The notes under the pieces are model-generated. The model searched no databases. It was not told the DNA's origin and worked only from the letters and a program-made list of their open reading frames with translations. This document shows, piece by piece, positions 49,537 to 60,900 of a stretch of 64,000 bases of DNA; within the stretch, counting starts at the first letter, position 1, and each line of letters starts with the position of its first letter. The stretch lies in contig CAJSYZ010000008.1 in the NCBI GenBank assembly GCA_910574455.1, positions 2,668,707 through 2,732,706 of the forward strand, read 5' to 3'. A program made the position numbers and the translations under genes. The stretch comes from Trichaptum fuscoviolaceum. Its lineage: Eukaryota; Basidiomycota; Agaricomycetes; Hymenochaetales; Trichaptaceae.

Positions 49537-49779
49537 CTAGGATTTGCTGCTGCTGCTGTGCTTGGATTTGGGAGAGCGGAGGAACGGTGGGTGTAGACTG
49601 CGTCCTGTGGTATCGTTGACGTTCTTCCTATGAAGATGAGGGTGCAGGTTTGCGCTGCACGCTCGCACTGTACCTGTGCAAATTGTTAGTAACGGCAAGA
49701 AGTGCAGGAATCGGTCTGACACACCTGCCACATTTCCGGCCTTCCTGCTCCTTCTACGCAAGTTAGATTGCGTTGACAT
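49537..49779 (-). pseudogene. 5' end of an unidentified spliced gene in T2
   Basis: Minus strand: ATG at 49779 (M-S-T-Q-S-N-L-R-R-R-S-R-K-A-G-N), then a 51-nt intron 49724-49674 with GTGTGT, a perfect TACTAAC branch site and CACAG, then an exon frame containing R-S-S-A-L-P-N-P. The same region is in T1, where the intron is more degraded. Downstream (49100-49536) a Gln/Pro-rich frame follows with no family resemblance. The gene is not identified. Confidence 0.45.
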
Positions 49780-50266
49780 CCTTCTAGCGTAAGTTATAAA
49801 AAGAGAGAAATGAGACGAAATAGAGAGAGACGACGCATGGTCGTGAAAGTGGGAGAAAAGGACAAGGACGGACGACGCGCGCGTGCGCACCGCCATCGTA
49901 AGCGCCGGCGCTTACTTTCGCGCATCGTCGCAATCTTTCTTGCAAATTGAAAACTACGTCATATTTGAAATAAAAAAGATTAACCTACTGTTCTATATAG
50001 CCCCTATTTTATTTCAAATTATGAGGGGCTGGGCCCGGCAGTAAAATTATCGCAGCTGAATCGCGCCAGAGATTAAGACCAGGCTCTATTACCGAATTTG
50101 GCCTGGTCCCTGACGCGGGAGGGCTGCCGCGTGGTGCCGGAAGGCGGCACCCCGGCATTAAGCTGCCGCGAAGCACAAAAAAGCTATGCTTCCCTTACCG
50201 CGATAACTATACAATCGGGTTGCGATAATTACCGCAAATCTATTAGATTATTAGTTGGTACGGCTC

Positions 50267-50857
50267 GAGTGGGCAGACGAACCTCTTATCGACGTGATTC
50301 GCAAGTGGCTTAAGTTCACTAAGCATCTCGACCGCCCCACTCAGCGCACCTCAGCTGCCATCCGTCTTGCATTTGCGATGATGGAGCTAGATGGCCTCCC
50401 AACCGACCAGGACATGGACCTGACGACCCTTCGTGTGTACGTACGGCGCGCCCTTGGACCACGCACTCAGGACACGGACCCGGATCTTTATGATTTTAAC
50501 GGTCACGTTTCAGACCCCCCTCTCGATCTTTGATGCAACTTACTTCCTTTTATGTATGAGGCACCAGCGATCCCAGACCGAACGGTGCTTTACCCAGGTT
50601 AACGCCCAGGTACTGTGCCCGGACGCGCCCTCTTTTCTAAACTTCGTTTGTGCTTGTAGTGTAGGTTCACCTGCGCCTTGACATGGACGTGGTGATATGT
50701 AAACCGATCTCTCCTCTTCCTTTTCCCTTCTTTAATAGGCGGTGCGCCCACTTAGCCGCCACCTTCGGTGGCGGGCACCTCCCGCCCAGTTTCGTAGTTT
50801 ACCTCGATGACGGGCGCCTCCGTTGTAGATAGGTCATGTACTTAGCTATGCTGCAGG
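50267..50857 (+). pseudogene. LINE copy LN4, piece 4: ORF2 C-terminus and 3' UTR, no poly(A)
   Basis: ORF2 end (A-D-E-P-L-I-D-V-I-R-K-W to P-P-L-D-L-stop at 50533) and type A 3' UTR with hairpin 50756-50774. It stops at CTGCAG, lacking the AATAATAAAGCC-poly(A) end of the other copies, and joins directly to the 5' end of another LINE. Confidence 0.88.
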
Positions 50858-50858
50858 G

Positions 50859-51048
50859 CACTCCTTGACCTCTTACCACTACCTTCCTATTTGGGTCGAG
50901 CCATAGCTCCCCTATAGTTGGGTTGTCCTGCGCTTCACTGCATACACCCTATGTCCAAGAACACCGCCTCGGGCTCTAAAGGCCCACCACCAAAGACTCC
51001 TAAGCCAGGCTCACTGTCTGGCGCCACTCCCAACACTCCTGTCCTACA
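50859..51048 (+). mobile_element. 5' fragment of a second LINE family (LN-C)
   Basis: Starts CACTCCTTGACCTCTTACC, a diverged version of the LN3-type 5' end, then ATG at 50951 with M-S-K-N-T-A-S-G-S-K-G-P-P-P-K-T-P-K, unlike the ORF1 of the other copies. It is cut after ~33 codons by the LN6 5' terminus. Confidence 0.6.
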
Positions 51049-51116
51049 CATCCTTCTTGACCTCTAACCACTACCTTCCCGATTTGGTCGAGCCCCCCCG
51101 CTCCCATCGGTTAGGC

Positions 51117-53077
51117 ATGGCAGACAGCCACACATCTAAGAAACCGTCTATCGCGGCCAAACCTGGTCGGTCGTCAGCGTCTGCTGCTGCCGCCGCCACT
51201 GGCCAACCCCCCTCCGTCACCGTTGTTGCCCCGGCAACGACATCGACCGCCACCCCCGTCCCCTCGGCTCTGGGCTCGCCTGTACAGCTCAGACAAAGGG
51301 AACTCGATGTACTACCACCCTCCTCACCACTCCCACCTAGCTCTGATGCTGATATGCCGTTGGCCTTCCCGGCAACACCGCGCGCGGGTGAGAAGCGTAC
51401 GGCCTCCGTCCTGTCCCCACTACCGGGGCGCCCTGCTCCCCCCACTGATTCCATTCCGGAACATGAGATGGCACTAATACATGGCATGTACCATCTCTGG
51501 GACACCCTCTCTGACAAGCTCACGGCCAACTTCGCTGACCTGAGCAAGACCCCCCACGAGCGAATGATGTTGAACGCCAGCACACTAGGTGGACTGTATG
51601 CAGCAACCTACACAATGCTGTCGACACTTGTGGATGGGAAGGATGCTAACCCCAATGTCAAAGAGTATGCTGACCTTGCGGCAGCTGCCTTCCAACAACA
51701 CCACGCCGAAACCGGCGTCCCACTCCCCCCACCATTTGTACTCCCCTCCACCCCAGACGACGAACCAGCATCTAGCAAGAGCATGGCCACTATGAACAAG
51801 GCTCTTGGACAGCTGATCAAGGAAGTCCGCGTTGTGCAGAAGCAGAATGCAGGCATCACTAAGTTGAACAGCGATGTTGGTACCCTCTCCAGACAGGTGC
51901 AGACTCTACCTGACCGGCCTCCACCTCGCCCCCCTCGCATCAACCCGCCGCCACCCCCCCAGGTAGCTCCGGCCCCAGCACCACTCACCTACGCTCAGGT
52001 GGCAGCGGCCGCTGCCCCAGCACCCCCCGCCACTACCACCCCAGCCTCCAAGGCCACGGGCAGGACCACCCCCAAGAAGGCGCCCTCCTCAGGACGTTCC
52101 ACACCCCCGCCACCCAAGATGTATGCCAAGGAGCCGACCTTGGTGTTTACAGCTAATCCCTACATCCCAGCAGCTAAGCGCAAGTCTGGTGCCGCCCTTA
52201 CAACTGCGGTGCGTAATTTCTTTGCTGAGCTGCCCACCACAAAGCGTCTTCTGGTGCGGTCTGCGGTTTTCAACACTAAAGGCCGCATTGTATGCACGTT
52301 CACTAACCGTCCAGGCTCTACTGAGGGCATGGCGGTCGAAAGCGCTCTTGATAGCCATGCGGGTGCCCTGTGTGCTCACTTGGCTCCCATTTGCTACACG
52401 GGTACCATGCAAGTGCCGCCGGTACTCACTGCAACCCGGGTCCGTCCGCGGTCCACCCTCAGGATTTCCATGGTCCCTACCAGGGACACTACTCTTCCTA
52501 AGGGTCAGCGGACGACGTACACTCAGGAGGATCTGCTGGCCGAGTTTAACAGCAATCCCATTCTCAGCGACCTCCAGTACATTGCCCCCCCCATTACACA
52601 GCACAATCGGATGCACTCGAGAAAGAGAAACTCGAGATTTGCCCGGTTATTTTCACCTTTGCAGACAGAGAGAAAGGAGAAATACGCGAGAAGCTCCTCA
52701 AAAAGCCGACCGTGTGGCTCTTCGGAATCCGGCTCCGCTTATCCATACCACCAATGCGCCCAGGCTTCTCTCAATGCGACAGATGCCAGGCGCTTGGTCA
52801 TTCCAGCAGGGGCTGTAAGGCCCCTATCACATGTGCGTATTGCGCTGGCCCGCATGCCACTAAATATCACCGCTCGAAGTGCCCAACCTGCGCTCAGGAA
52901 GCTGTCCCAGCTGGCACCCCATGCTCCCACCCCCGTCTCTGCGCTAACTGCCAGGGCCCTCATAGATCCACATCTGTGAAGTGCCCTCAGAGGCGTAAGT
53001 ATGGCCCTTCACCAAACGATGATGAGTCCGATTCAGACTCTGATTCGCCCGATGACACTATGGAGCAAGGAGAATGA
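51117..53077 (+). pseudogene. LINE ORF1 of LN6, frameshifted
   Basis: Same protein as LN3 ORF1 from M-A-D-S-H-T-S-K-K. One base is missing beside a C8 run at about 52585 (D-L-Q-Y-I, then wrong frame), so the zinc-knuckle part (52712-53077) lies in another frame. Ends with ATGA overlap. Confidence 0.88.
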
Positions 53078-55349
53078 TTGACACACTCCGTGTCCTTCAG
53101 TGGAATGCTGCCCACTCATTAGCAGCAATTCATTCTCTTTTTCCTCTTCTTGCTGACAACCCCTGCCCCCCACACCTATTGCTTATCCAGGAACCGCCCT
53201 GGTACAAGATCGGTACCCAACCTTCATTGACTAACCCAGATGGAGATGACGTCTTCAATGTCCCCTCTATTCCAGGTTACGTCCCCTGCCTCCCACCGGC
53301 CACCCGTCCGCGAGTGGTTACTTACGTTTCACGGTCCCTCCCAACACACTCATGGTCTATCGTTGGTGCAGCGTCACATGGCACTGACGTCCTGACTATT
53401 GAGGTTCGCTCTACCCACACTGTCCGCCTCTGCAATTACTATGGCCAGCAGGCGCCAGGTAGGGTAGCCCCAACCCCCACTTACCCAGGTGAGTCGTTTC
53501 TCTTCAGTCTCACCCCGGCAATAGCCGCTTCCCTAACGATTGCTGGCGACTTCAATCGCCGGCATCGTTCCTGGTCAGAGTTGCCATGTTCCAATGCCGA
53601 GTCAAACAGGGGGCAACCCTTGGATGACTTCTTCCGAGAGCATGGACATGAGCCTGCCCATCACCCAGATGTGGACACTCGTCCGGGTAAAGATGGGCCG
53701 CGTTGTCCGATCGATATGGTCTGGACTGCGCCCAACATCCCACCAGAGCAGGTGATGGACACATTCACCAGCTCCCACTCCGCTCTCTCAGACCACACCC
53801 TACTCACATGGGAGGTGCCAGTTGGACCATTCGTCCACCTTCCACGGCCCCCCAGACTGTCCAATGATGACAGAGAGGCGTGGTGTGCTACTGCCTTTCC
53901 CTTGCTGCATGAGGCGTTTGCGCTTCCTGCGTCAAACAAGGCTGAACTAGATGCCAAAGCCAAAGCCATTCAATCTGCAATGGTGGCGGCGATGGAGTCA
54001 ATGACTAAACCCAGAAAGCACTCCAAGACAGAGGTCCCATGGTGGTCCCCTGAGTGCTCATCCTCACTCGCGGCAATTAAGGACGCCCCTACCGCCCGTT
54101 TGCGCGCCGCTGCTAAACGCGCCTTCAAAGCCACTACCAGAGCAGCGTGTCGCGTGTTCTATGCAGAACAGGTCAAAGACGCCAATTCCACCAACATCTG
54201 GAGCTGGGCCAAGCGTGGTCTCGGCATCCGCCCTACACCTGTGCCTTCGCTGAGGAAACCAGACGGCACCTTCACCACTACTGAGCAGGAGAAAGCTGAG
54301 TTGTTCCATTCTACCTACTTTCCTCCTCCCCCACCACTTCCAGCAGCGGGCTTACGCCCGCTGCCCCCACCTTCTGCAGCGGCGCCTCCCATACTCATGA
54401 AAGAGCTTATGGACGCCCTGGCCGGCACCTCCAACTTGTCTGCTCCTGGCCCCTCGGGCGTCGGATACCGTCCCCTCAAATGGGTGATTGGATCCTTCGC
54501 TAAGGAGGTGCTATCTTTGTTCAACGACTGTCTGCGCTTGGGCCACCACCCAGCGTGCTGGCGGATAACAAAGGTAGTAATGCTCAGGAAGCCAAACAAG
54601 AAGGACCAATTCTCTCCTCGGTCTTACAGACCGATTACTCTTGAGGAGACCTTAGGGAAACTCCTTGAGAAGATTCTTGCTAACCGTCTCCAGTTTCTGG
54701 CTAACACCCAGAACTGGCTTCCCCCAAACCAGTATGGCGGTCGTCAAGGGCATTCTGTCTATGATGCCGCCCAACGCCTTTTACAGATTGTGGAGAAAGC
54801 CCAGTCGGAAGACAAAGTGTGTTCTGTCCTAGCGGTGGACATACAAGGCTTCTTTGACTCGGTCCATCCACAACACCTCCACCACCGGCTCTTGGAGTTA
54901 GGCTGTTCGCCAGACATGGCGGATTGGTGCCTATCTTTCATGACCGGGCGGGAGGCTGCTATCTCTTTTGATGGCACCACACTCCCTAGCGTCCGCAAAC
55001 CGGACTTTGGGACGCCTCAGGGCTCCCCTGTCTCACCCATTCTCTCCACTCTTTTTGCAGCTATTGCGATTCAGCGGTTCCGCCACCCTGACTGCGAGCT
55101 CCTAGCATACGTCGACGACCACATGATTGCCATCACTGGCTCATCAGTCACCGCCAACTGCAGGAACTTAGTAGGCGCTTATCACCACCTCAACTCGAAC
55201 TTCAACGACATCAATCTCAACATCGAGACCGCGAAGACCGAGCTCCTCCATTTCCACCCCCCTGGGCGTCGCCACAGATATCGCGGCTGGGACTCCCGGG
55301 GCGTCCAACTCGACGAGGACACTCTCATTAAGCCCTCCATCCCACTTCG
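53074..55349 (+). pseudogene. LINE ORF2 of LN6, truncated at the LTR joint
   Basis: Endonuclease and RT domains complete and open through Y-V-D-D to K-P-S-I-P-L-R (about residue 759); the frame then enters the copia LTR and stops at 55384-55386. RNase H is missing. Belongs to the LN3/LN5 subgroup. Confidence 0.9.
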
Positions 55350-55440
55350 TATTAACGGCACACTTCTCAGACAGAGTCTGCAGTGATAGTGTAAGTGCTA
55401 TATTCTAAATCTAACATACAATAATTACATACCTGCAGTG
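55350..55440 (-). repeat. 91-bp copia LTR fragment inside LN6
   Basis: First 91 bp (plus strand) of the copia LTR, variant bases as in copia-2 (TATTAACGGC, GCAGTGATAG, CTAAATCT), identical as far as I can read to 56983-57073. Confidence 0.85.
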
Positions 55441-56140
55441 GTGGGTGCGAAACATTCCGCCCCTGGATTGTGAAGGTTTGGCCAGACGACGCCCCATTAC
55501 CAGCTCACCACACAAAGTGGGCAGATGAACCCCTCATCGATGTGATTCGCAAGTGGCTCAAAGCCACTGGCCATCTCACCAGACCCTCAGAGCGCACCTC
55601 AGCTGCTATCCGTCTTGCATTTGCAATGATGGAGCTAGATGGCCTCCCAACCGACCAGGACATGGACCTGACAACCCTTCGTGTGTACGTACGGCGCGCC
55701 CTTGGACCACGCACTCAGGACACGGACCCGGATCTTTATGATTTTAACGGTCACGTTTCAGACCCCCCTCTTGATCTTTGATGCAACTTACTTCTCTTTT
55801 CTGTATGAGGCACCAGCGATCCCAGACAGAACGGTGCTTTACCCAGGTTAACGCCCAGGTACTGTGCCCGGACGCGCCCTCTTTTCTAAACTTCGTCTGT
55901 GCTTGTAGTGTAGGTTCACCTGCGCCTTGACATGGGCGTGGTGATATGTAAACCAATCTCTCCTCTTCATTTCCCTTTCTTTAATAGGCGGTGCGCCCAC
56001 TTAGCCGCCACCTTCGGTGGCGGGCACCTCCCGCCCAGTTTCGTAGTTTACCTCGATGACGGGCGCCTCCGTCGTAGATAGGTCATGTACTTAGCTATGC
56101 TGCAGGAATAATAAAATAAAAAAAAAAAAAAAAAAAAAAA
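55441..56140 (+). pseudogene. LINE 3' end in LN6: ORF2 C-terminus, type A 3' UTR
   Basis: ORF2 frame from about V-K-V-W-P-D-D-A-P-L to V-S-D-P-P-L-D-L-stop at 55781. The first ~250 bp match LN8 closely; from GTGTGTACGT (about 55690) the sequence switches to the type A end of LN3. Hairpin 56005-56023, A run to 56140. Confidence 0.85.
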
Positions 56141-56982
56141 GGTGCTATCTTTGTTCAACGACTGTCTGCGCTTGGGTCACCACCCAGCGTGCTGGCGGAT
56201 AACGAAGGTAGTAATGCTCAGGAAGCCAAACAAGAAGGACCAATTCTCTCCTCGGTCTTACAGACCGATTACTCTTGAGGAGCCCTAGGGAAACTCCTTG
56301 AGAAGATTCTTGCTAACCGTCTCCAGTTTCTGGCTAATACCCAGAACTGGCTTCCCCCAAACCAGTACGGCGGCCGTCAAGGGCATTCTGTCTATGACGC
56401 CGCCCAACGCCTTTTACAGATTGTGGAGAAAGCCCAGTCGGAAGACAAAGTGTGTTCTGTCCTAGCGGTGGACATACAAGGCTTCTTTGACTCGGTCCAT
56501 CCACAACATCTCCACCACCGGCTCCTGGAGTTAGGCTGCTCGCCAGACATGGCGGACTGGTGCCTTTCTTTCATGACCGGGCGGGAGGCTGCTATCTCTT
56601 TTGATGGCACCACACTCCCTAGCGTCCGTAAACCGGACTTCGGGACGCCTCAGGGCTCCCCTGTCTCACCCATTCTCTCCACTCTTTTTGCAGCTATTGC
56701 GATTCAGCGGTTCCGCCACCCTGACTGCGAGCTCCTAGCATACGTCGACGACCACATGATTGCCATCACTGGCTCATCAGTCACCGCCAACTGCAGGAAC
56801 TTAGTAGGCGCTTACCACCACCTCAACTCGCTCTTCAACGACATCAATCTCAACATCGAGACTGCGAAGACCGAGCTCCTCCACTTCCACCCCCCTGGGT
56901 GTCGCCACAGATATCGCGGCTGGGACTCCCGGGGCGTCCAACTCGACGAAGACACTCTCATTAAGCCCTCCATCCCACTTCG
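56141..56982 (+). pseudogene. LINE copy LN7: ORF2 RT fragment
   Basis: Starts inside ORF2 (V-L-S-L-F-N-D-C) directly after the LN6 poly(A). A deletion near 56283 breaks the frame; RT motifs G-T-P-Q-G-S-P and Y-V-D-D follow. It ends at P-S-I-P-L-R, where copia-2 is inserted (flank CTTCG). Confidence 0.85.
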
Positions 56983-57073
56983 TATTAACGGCACACTTCT
57001 CAGACAGAGTCTGCAGTGATAGTGTAAGTGCTATATTCTAAATCTAACATACAATAATTACATACCTGCAGTG
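56983..57073 (-). repeat. Copia-2 3' LTR, first part
   Basis: 91 bp up to the LN8 insertion; CATACCTGCAGTG (57061-57073) is the left target copy. Confidence 0.88.
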
Positions 57074-57720
57074 GTGGGTGCGAAACATTCCGCCCCTGGA
57101 TTGTGAAGGTTTGGCCAGACGACGCCCCATTACCAGCTCACCACACAAAGTGGGCAGATGAACCCCTCATCGATGTGATTCGCAAGTGGCTCAAAGCCAC
57201 TGGCCATCTCACCAGACCCTCAGAGCGCACCTCAGCTGCTATCCGTCTTGCATTTGCAATGATGGAGCTAGATGGCCTCCCAACCGACCAGGACATGGAC
57301 CTGACAACCCTTCGTGTGTACGTTAGGCAAGCCCTTGGACCCAGGACCCAGGACGCGGACCCGGATCTTTATGATTTTGATGGTCAACTTCCAGACTTAC
57401 CTCACGATCTCTGATTGCTATTCACTATGTATTTCGCTCAGCAGCCACCGTTTCTCTTCTAAACTTCCGTCTGCGCGTGTAGTGTAGGTTCGCCTACGCC
57501 TTGACATGGGCGGGGTGACATGTATACCAATTTCTCCTCTTCCTTTTCTCTCCCTTAATAGGCGGTGCTCTCACTTATTATCACCGCCGCCTTCGGCGGT
57601 GGGCACCACCCGCCCAGTTTCTAGTTTAACTTGATGACGGGCGCCTCTGTAGTAGATAGGTCATGTACGTAGCTACTCTGCAGGAATAATACAGCCAAAA
57701 AAAAAAAAAAAAAAAAAAAA
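57074..57720 (+). mobile_element. 5'-truncated LINE LN8 in the copia-2 LTR
   Basis: LINE 3' end with ORF2 C-terminus (stop 57412-57414, L-P-D-L-P-H-D-L, type B), 3' UTR hairpin 57584-57602 and A run to 57720. Flanked by a 13-bp duplication CATACCTGCAGTG (57061-57073, 57721-57733). Confidence 0.92.
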
Positions 57721-57904
57721 CATACCTGCAGTGATAGTGTAAGTGCTAAAGGTGCACAGGGACGTATCACTGCAGTATATATGTTACTTTCTTAGGGGGT
57801 TAAATGTTCCCACGCTAGTGTACTAAGAGTCCGTGAATGAAGTAATGAATAAATGTAAAGAACAATAAGAAGAGATAAATAGAGAGGAATAAGTCACTTC
57901 AACA
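57721..57904 (-). repeat. Copia-2 3' LTR, second part
   Basis: Remainder of the LTR, ending TTCAACA, followed by the polypurine tract complement CTCCCCCC. Confidence 0.9.
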
Positions 57905-57927
57905 CTCCCCCCTGACCGAAGTCATCT

Positions 57928-60900
57928 CTATTTTTGAAGTCCAAGTAAACTGCACATAGTCTGCACTTTGACCCGCCCAAGAGCTTTGGTCATAATGTCA
58001 GCAGGCATGTCAGCAGTAGAAAGATAAACAATAGAAATATGTCCATATTCAACCGCATCTCTAAGCCAGTAGTAGCGAAGATCAAGATGCTTCATCCGGC
58101 CATGGTGCTCTGGATTATTAGCAACAGCAATGGCTGATTGGTTGTCAACATAGAGTGTAGAAGGTGAATAAAAAGTATAGCCAAATTCAGAAAACAAGTT
58201 GCGAAGCCAGAGAATCTCTTGTCCTGCTGAACAAGCTGAGACAAACTCTGCTTCTGTAGTAGAAAGCGTAACAATGCCTTGTAATTTGCTTGCCCAGCTA
58301 ATTGCACCAGTTCCCATCTTCACAACCATCCCAGAGGTGGACCTGCCATTGTCAACATTGCCGCCATGATCTGCATCAGAGTATGTAGTAAACAGCTCAT
58401 CAGCATTTGGATCAGGCGCATATGTGATTCGCATGTCCTTAGTCCCCTGGAGATACCGGCATAGGTGTTTAGCTGCTTTCCAGTGGGCCATGCCAGGATT
58501 AGACATGTAGCGAGCAAGGACACCAACTGCATAGGCAATATCAGGCCGGGTTGCTGTGGCTAGATACATGAGGGCGCCGACTACTCGCTTGGAAAGCAGG
58601 CATCACCAACCTGCTAGACATTCACCCCAATCTCAAAATCGAGTTTCACTGGTGCCCGGGCCACTCAGGCGTCCCAGGAAACGAATGGGCTGATGAAGAG
58701 GCAAAGAAAGCCACAGAACTGCCACCCTCATCTTCCCTTCCTTCGATATCCGCCCTCCGCGAGCAGAACACCCTCAAAGCCCAGAAGCAATGGGAGGACC
58801 ACCTCGCCCATGCCACTGCCTCCACTGCCGACAAGTACTTGGCAATCACAGGCCCACCAAAACGTCGTCCGCGCGCACTCATGGAGATGTCGGACACCTA
58901 CCCCCGCGCTGAGATTTCAGCAGTTGCTCAAGTCCTCTGCTGCGCTGGCCCCTTCGGGGCGTACTGGATGCGCATGAGCCCAGAATATAGGCGCAGAAAC
59001 GGCCTGATCACCTACTGTCGTTGGCACAATCATCCCCCTTGGCCTGCCCAGACCGCCGCCCACATACTTGGTGGCTGCGAGACTTTCCGCCCCTGGATTG
59101 GAAAGGTCTGGCCTAAAGGCACCCCACTCCCAGCCCACCACACAGAGTGGGCAGACGAACCTCTTATCGACGTGATTCGCAAGTGGCTTAAGTTCACTAA
59201 GCATCTCGACCGCCCCACTCAGCGCACCTCAGCTGCCATCCGCCTTGCATTTGTGATGATGGAGCTAGATGGCCTCCCAACCGACCAGGACATGGACCTG
59301 ACGACCCTTCGTGTGTACGTACGGCGCGCCCTTGGACCACGCACTCAGGACACGGACCCGGATCTTTATGATTTTAATGGTCACGTTTCAGACCCCCCTC
59401 TTGATCTTTGATGCACCTTACTTCTTTTTATGTATGAGGCACCAGCGATCCCAGACAGAACGGTGCTTTACCCAGGTTAACGCCCAGGTACTGTGCCCGG
59501 ACGCGCCCTCTTTTCTAAACTTCGTCTGTGCTTGTAGTGTAGGTTCACCTGCGCCTTGACATGGGCGTGGTGATATGTAAACCAATCTCTCCTCTTCCTT
59601 TTCCCTTCTTTAATAGGCGGTGCGCCCACTTAGCCGCCACCTTTGGTGGCGGGCACCTCCCGCCCAGTTTCGTAGTTTACCTCGATGACGGGCGCCTCCG
59701 TCGTAGATAGGTCATGTACTTAGCTATGCTGCAGGAATAATAAAGCCAAAAAAAAAAAAAAAAAAATGAGGGCGCCGACTAGTTGACTGTAGGGAATATT
59801 TTGCATTTCCGCAAGTTCTTTCTTAGTCTTGGGCGCCATGTCCTTGCTGAGCTTAAGGCCTTCTGGTAGAGGAGTGGTGACCGTGCTGCATGAACCAAGG
59901 TTGAAGCGCTCCAGAATGTCAATGATATACTGGCGCTAGAAATGGTGAGAGTACGTGTTTTCCGGTTTCTCTGAATGTGAACGCCCAGTAGGAATGAAGT
60001 TGGTCCCAGGTCATGCAGCTTGAAGTGCTTGGCTAGCTCGTCTTTGACAAACTCATAGTTATCCTTATGCTTGCAGGCAATGGTCATGTCATCCACATAG
60101 ACGGGTATGATGATGCGCACATCACCCCGCTTGTAGACCCAAATACTGTGGTCACATCTGACAAGCGCAAATGACATGCCTTGTAGCACAGAGTTGAGTT
60201 TCTTGTGCCACTGTCTACCAGCCTGCTTTAAGCCATAGAGAGACTTGACAAGCTTCAGCACATAGCCACGCCCAAAGTGCTCCTTGAATCCTTCCGGTTG
60301 TTGCATGTAGACATCATGGTCCATTTCACCATTGAGAAACGCAGTTGAGATGTCAAGACTGTACAACTCAAGGTTCTCAATTGCTGCAAGCGCCAGGATA
60401 GCGCGCAGTGCTGCCCACTTGGCTGTAGGCGCAAACACTTGAGAGAATTCAAGTCCCGGACGTTGGGAGAATCCCTTAGCAACAAGTCGTGCTTTGTACC
60501 GGTCAACAGATCCATCAGCCTTTCTCTTCAGCTTAAACACCCAGCGGTTTCCAATGGCCTTCCTTCCTTCTGGCAGTCTAACTGGCTCAAATGTCCCATT
60601 CTCAATGAGACTCATGAACTCCTCTGCCGCTGCTTGCTCCCAATCATGTGCATCATGTCTGCCCTTGATATCTTTCCACTGAAGTGGTTCTCCACTATTA
60701 GCCGCAAGCGCATTCTCAGATGTCTCTAGCATGTGCTCAAACGCCTCTTCAAACGTAAGCAGCAGCTCCTCTTCATCAACTGACATTGTGTCATCATCAT
60801 ATCCATGGGTGAAATCCAATGGATCATCTGAGGATGGTTCAGGCGACTGAGATTGCCCAACTGGTGGTTCCTCAGAATGTCTGGCTGGCGGTTCAGCAGG

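Larger units (their letters stand above)
46641..50266. mobile_element. DNA transposon T2 with gene cargo, inverted relative to T1
   Basis: 3,626 bp flanked by GAGTGGG (46634-46640, 50267-50273) in LN4 ORF2. Ends: left CACCAGTACCAGCTAATA, right GAGCCGTACCAACTAATA read inward, i.e. T1 reversed. Long inverted repeats as in T1 (right one with a few changes). No transposase. Cargo: HSP70 C-terminal fragment (left), an unidentified spliced 5' gene end (right). The central AT-rich part matches T1. It supplies the uninterrupted version of the site hit by gypsy-2. Confidence 0.86.
51049..56140 (+). mobile_element. LINE copy LN6, chimeric (contains a copia LTR piece)
   Basis: Plus strand from CATCCTTCTTGACC to an A run ending 56140. 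ORF1 and the ORF2 N-terminal part, then a 91-bp copia LTR fragment (55350-55440), then a LINE 3' end (55441-56117). The same LINE/LTR/LINE joints occur in LN7-LN8, 1.6 kb downstream. The ORF2 middle is missing at the LTR joint. Confidence 0.85.
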
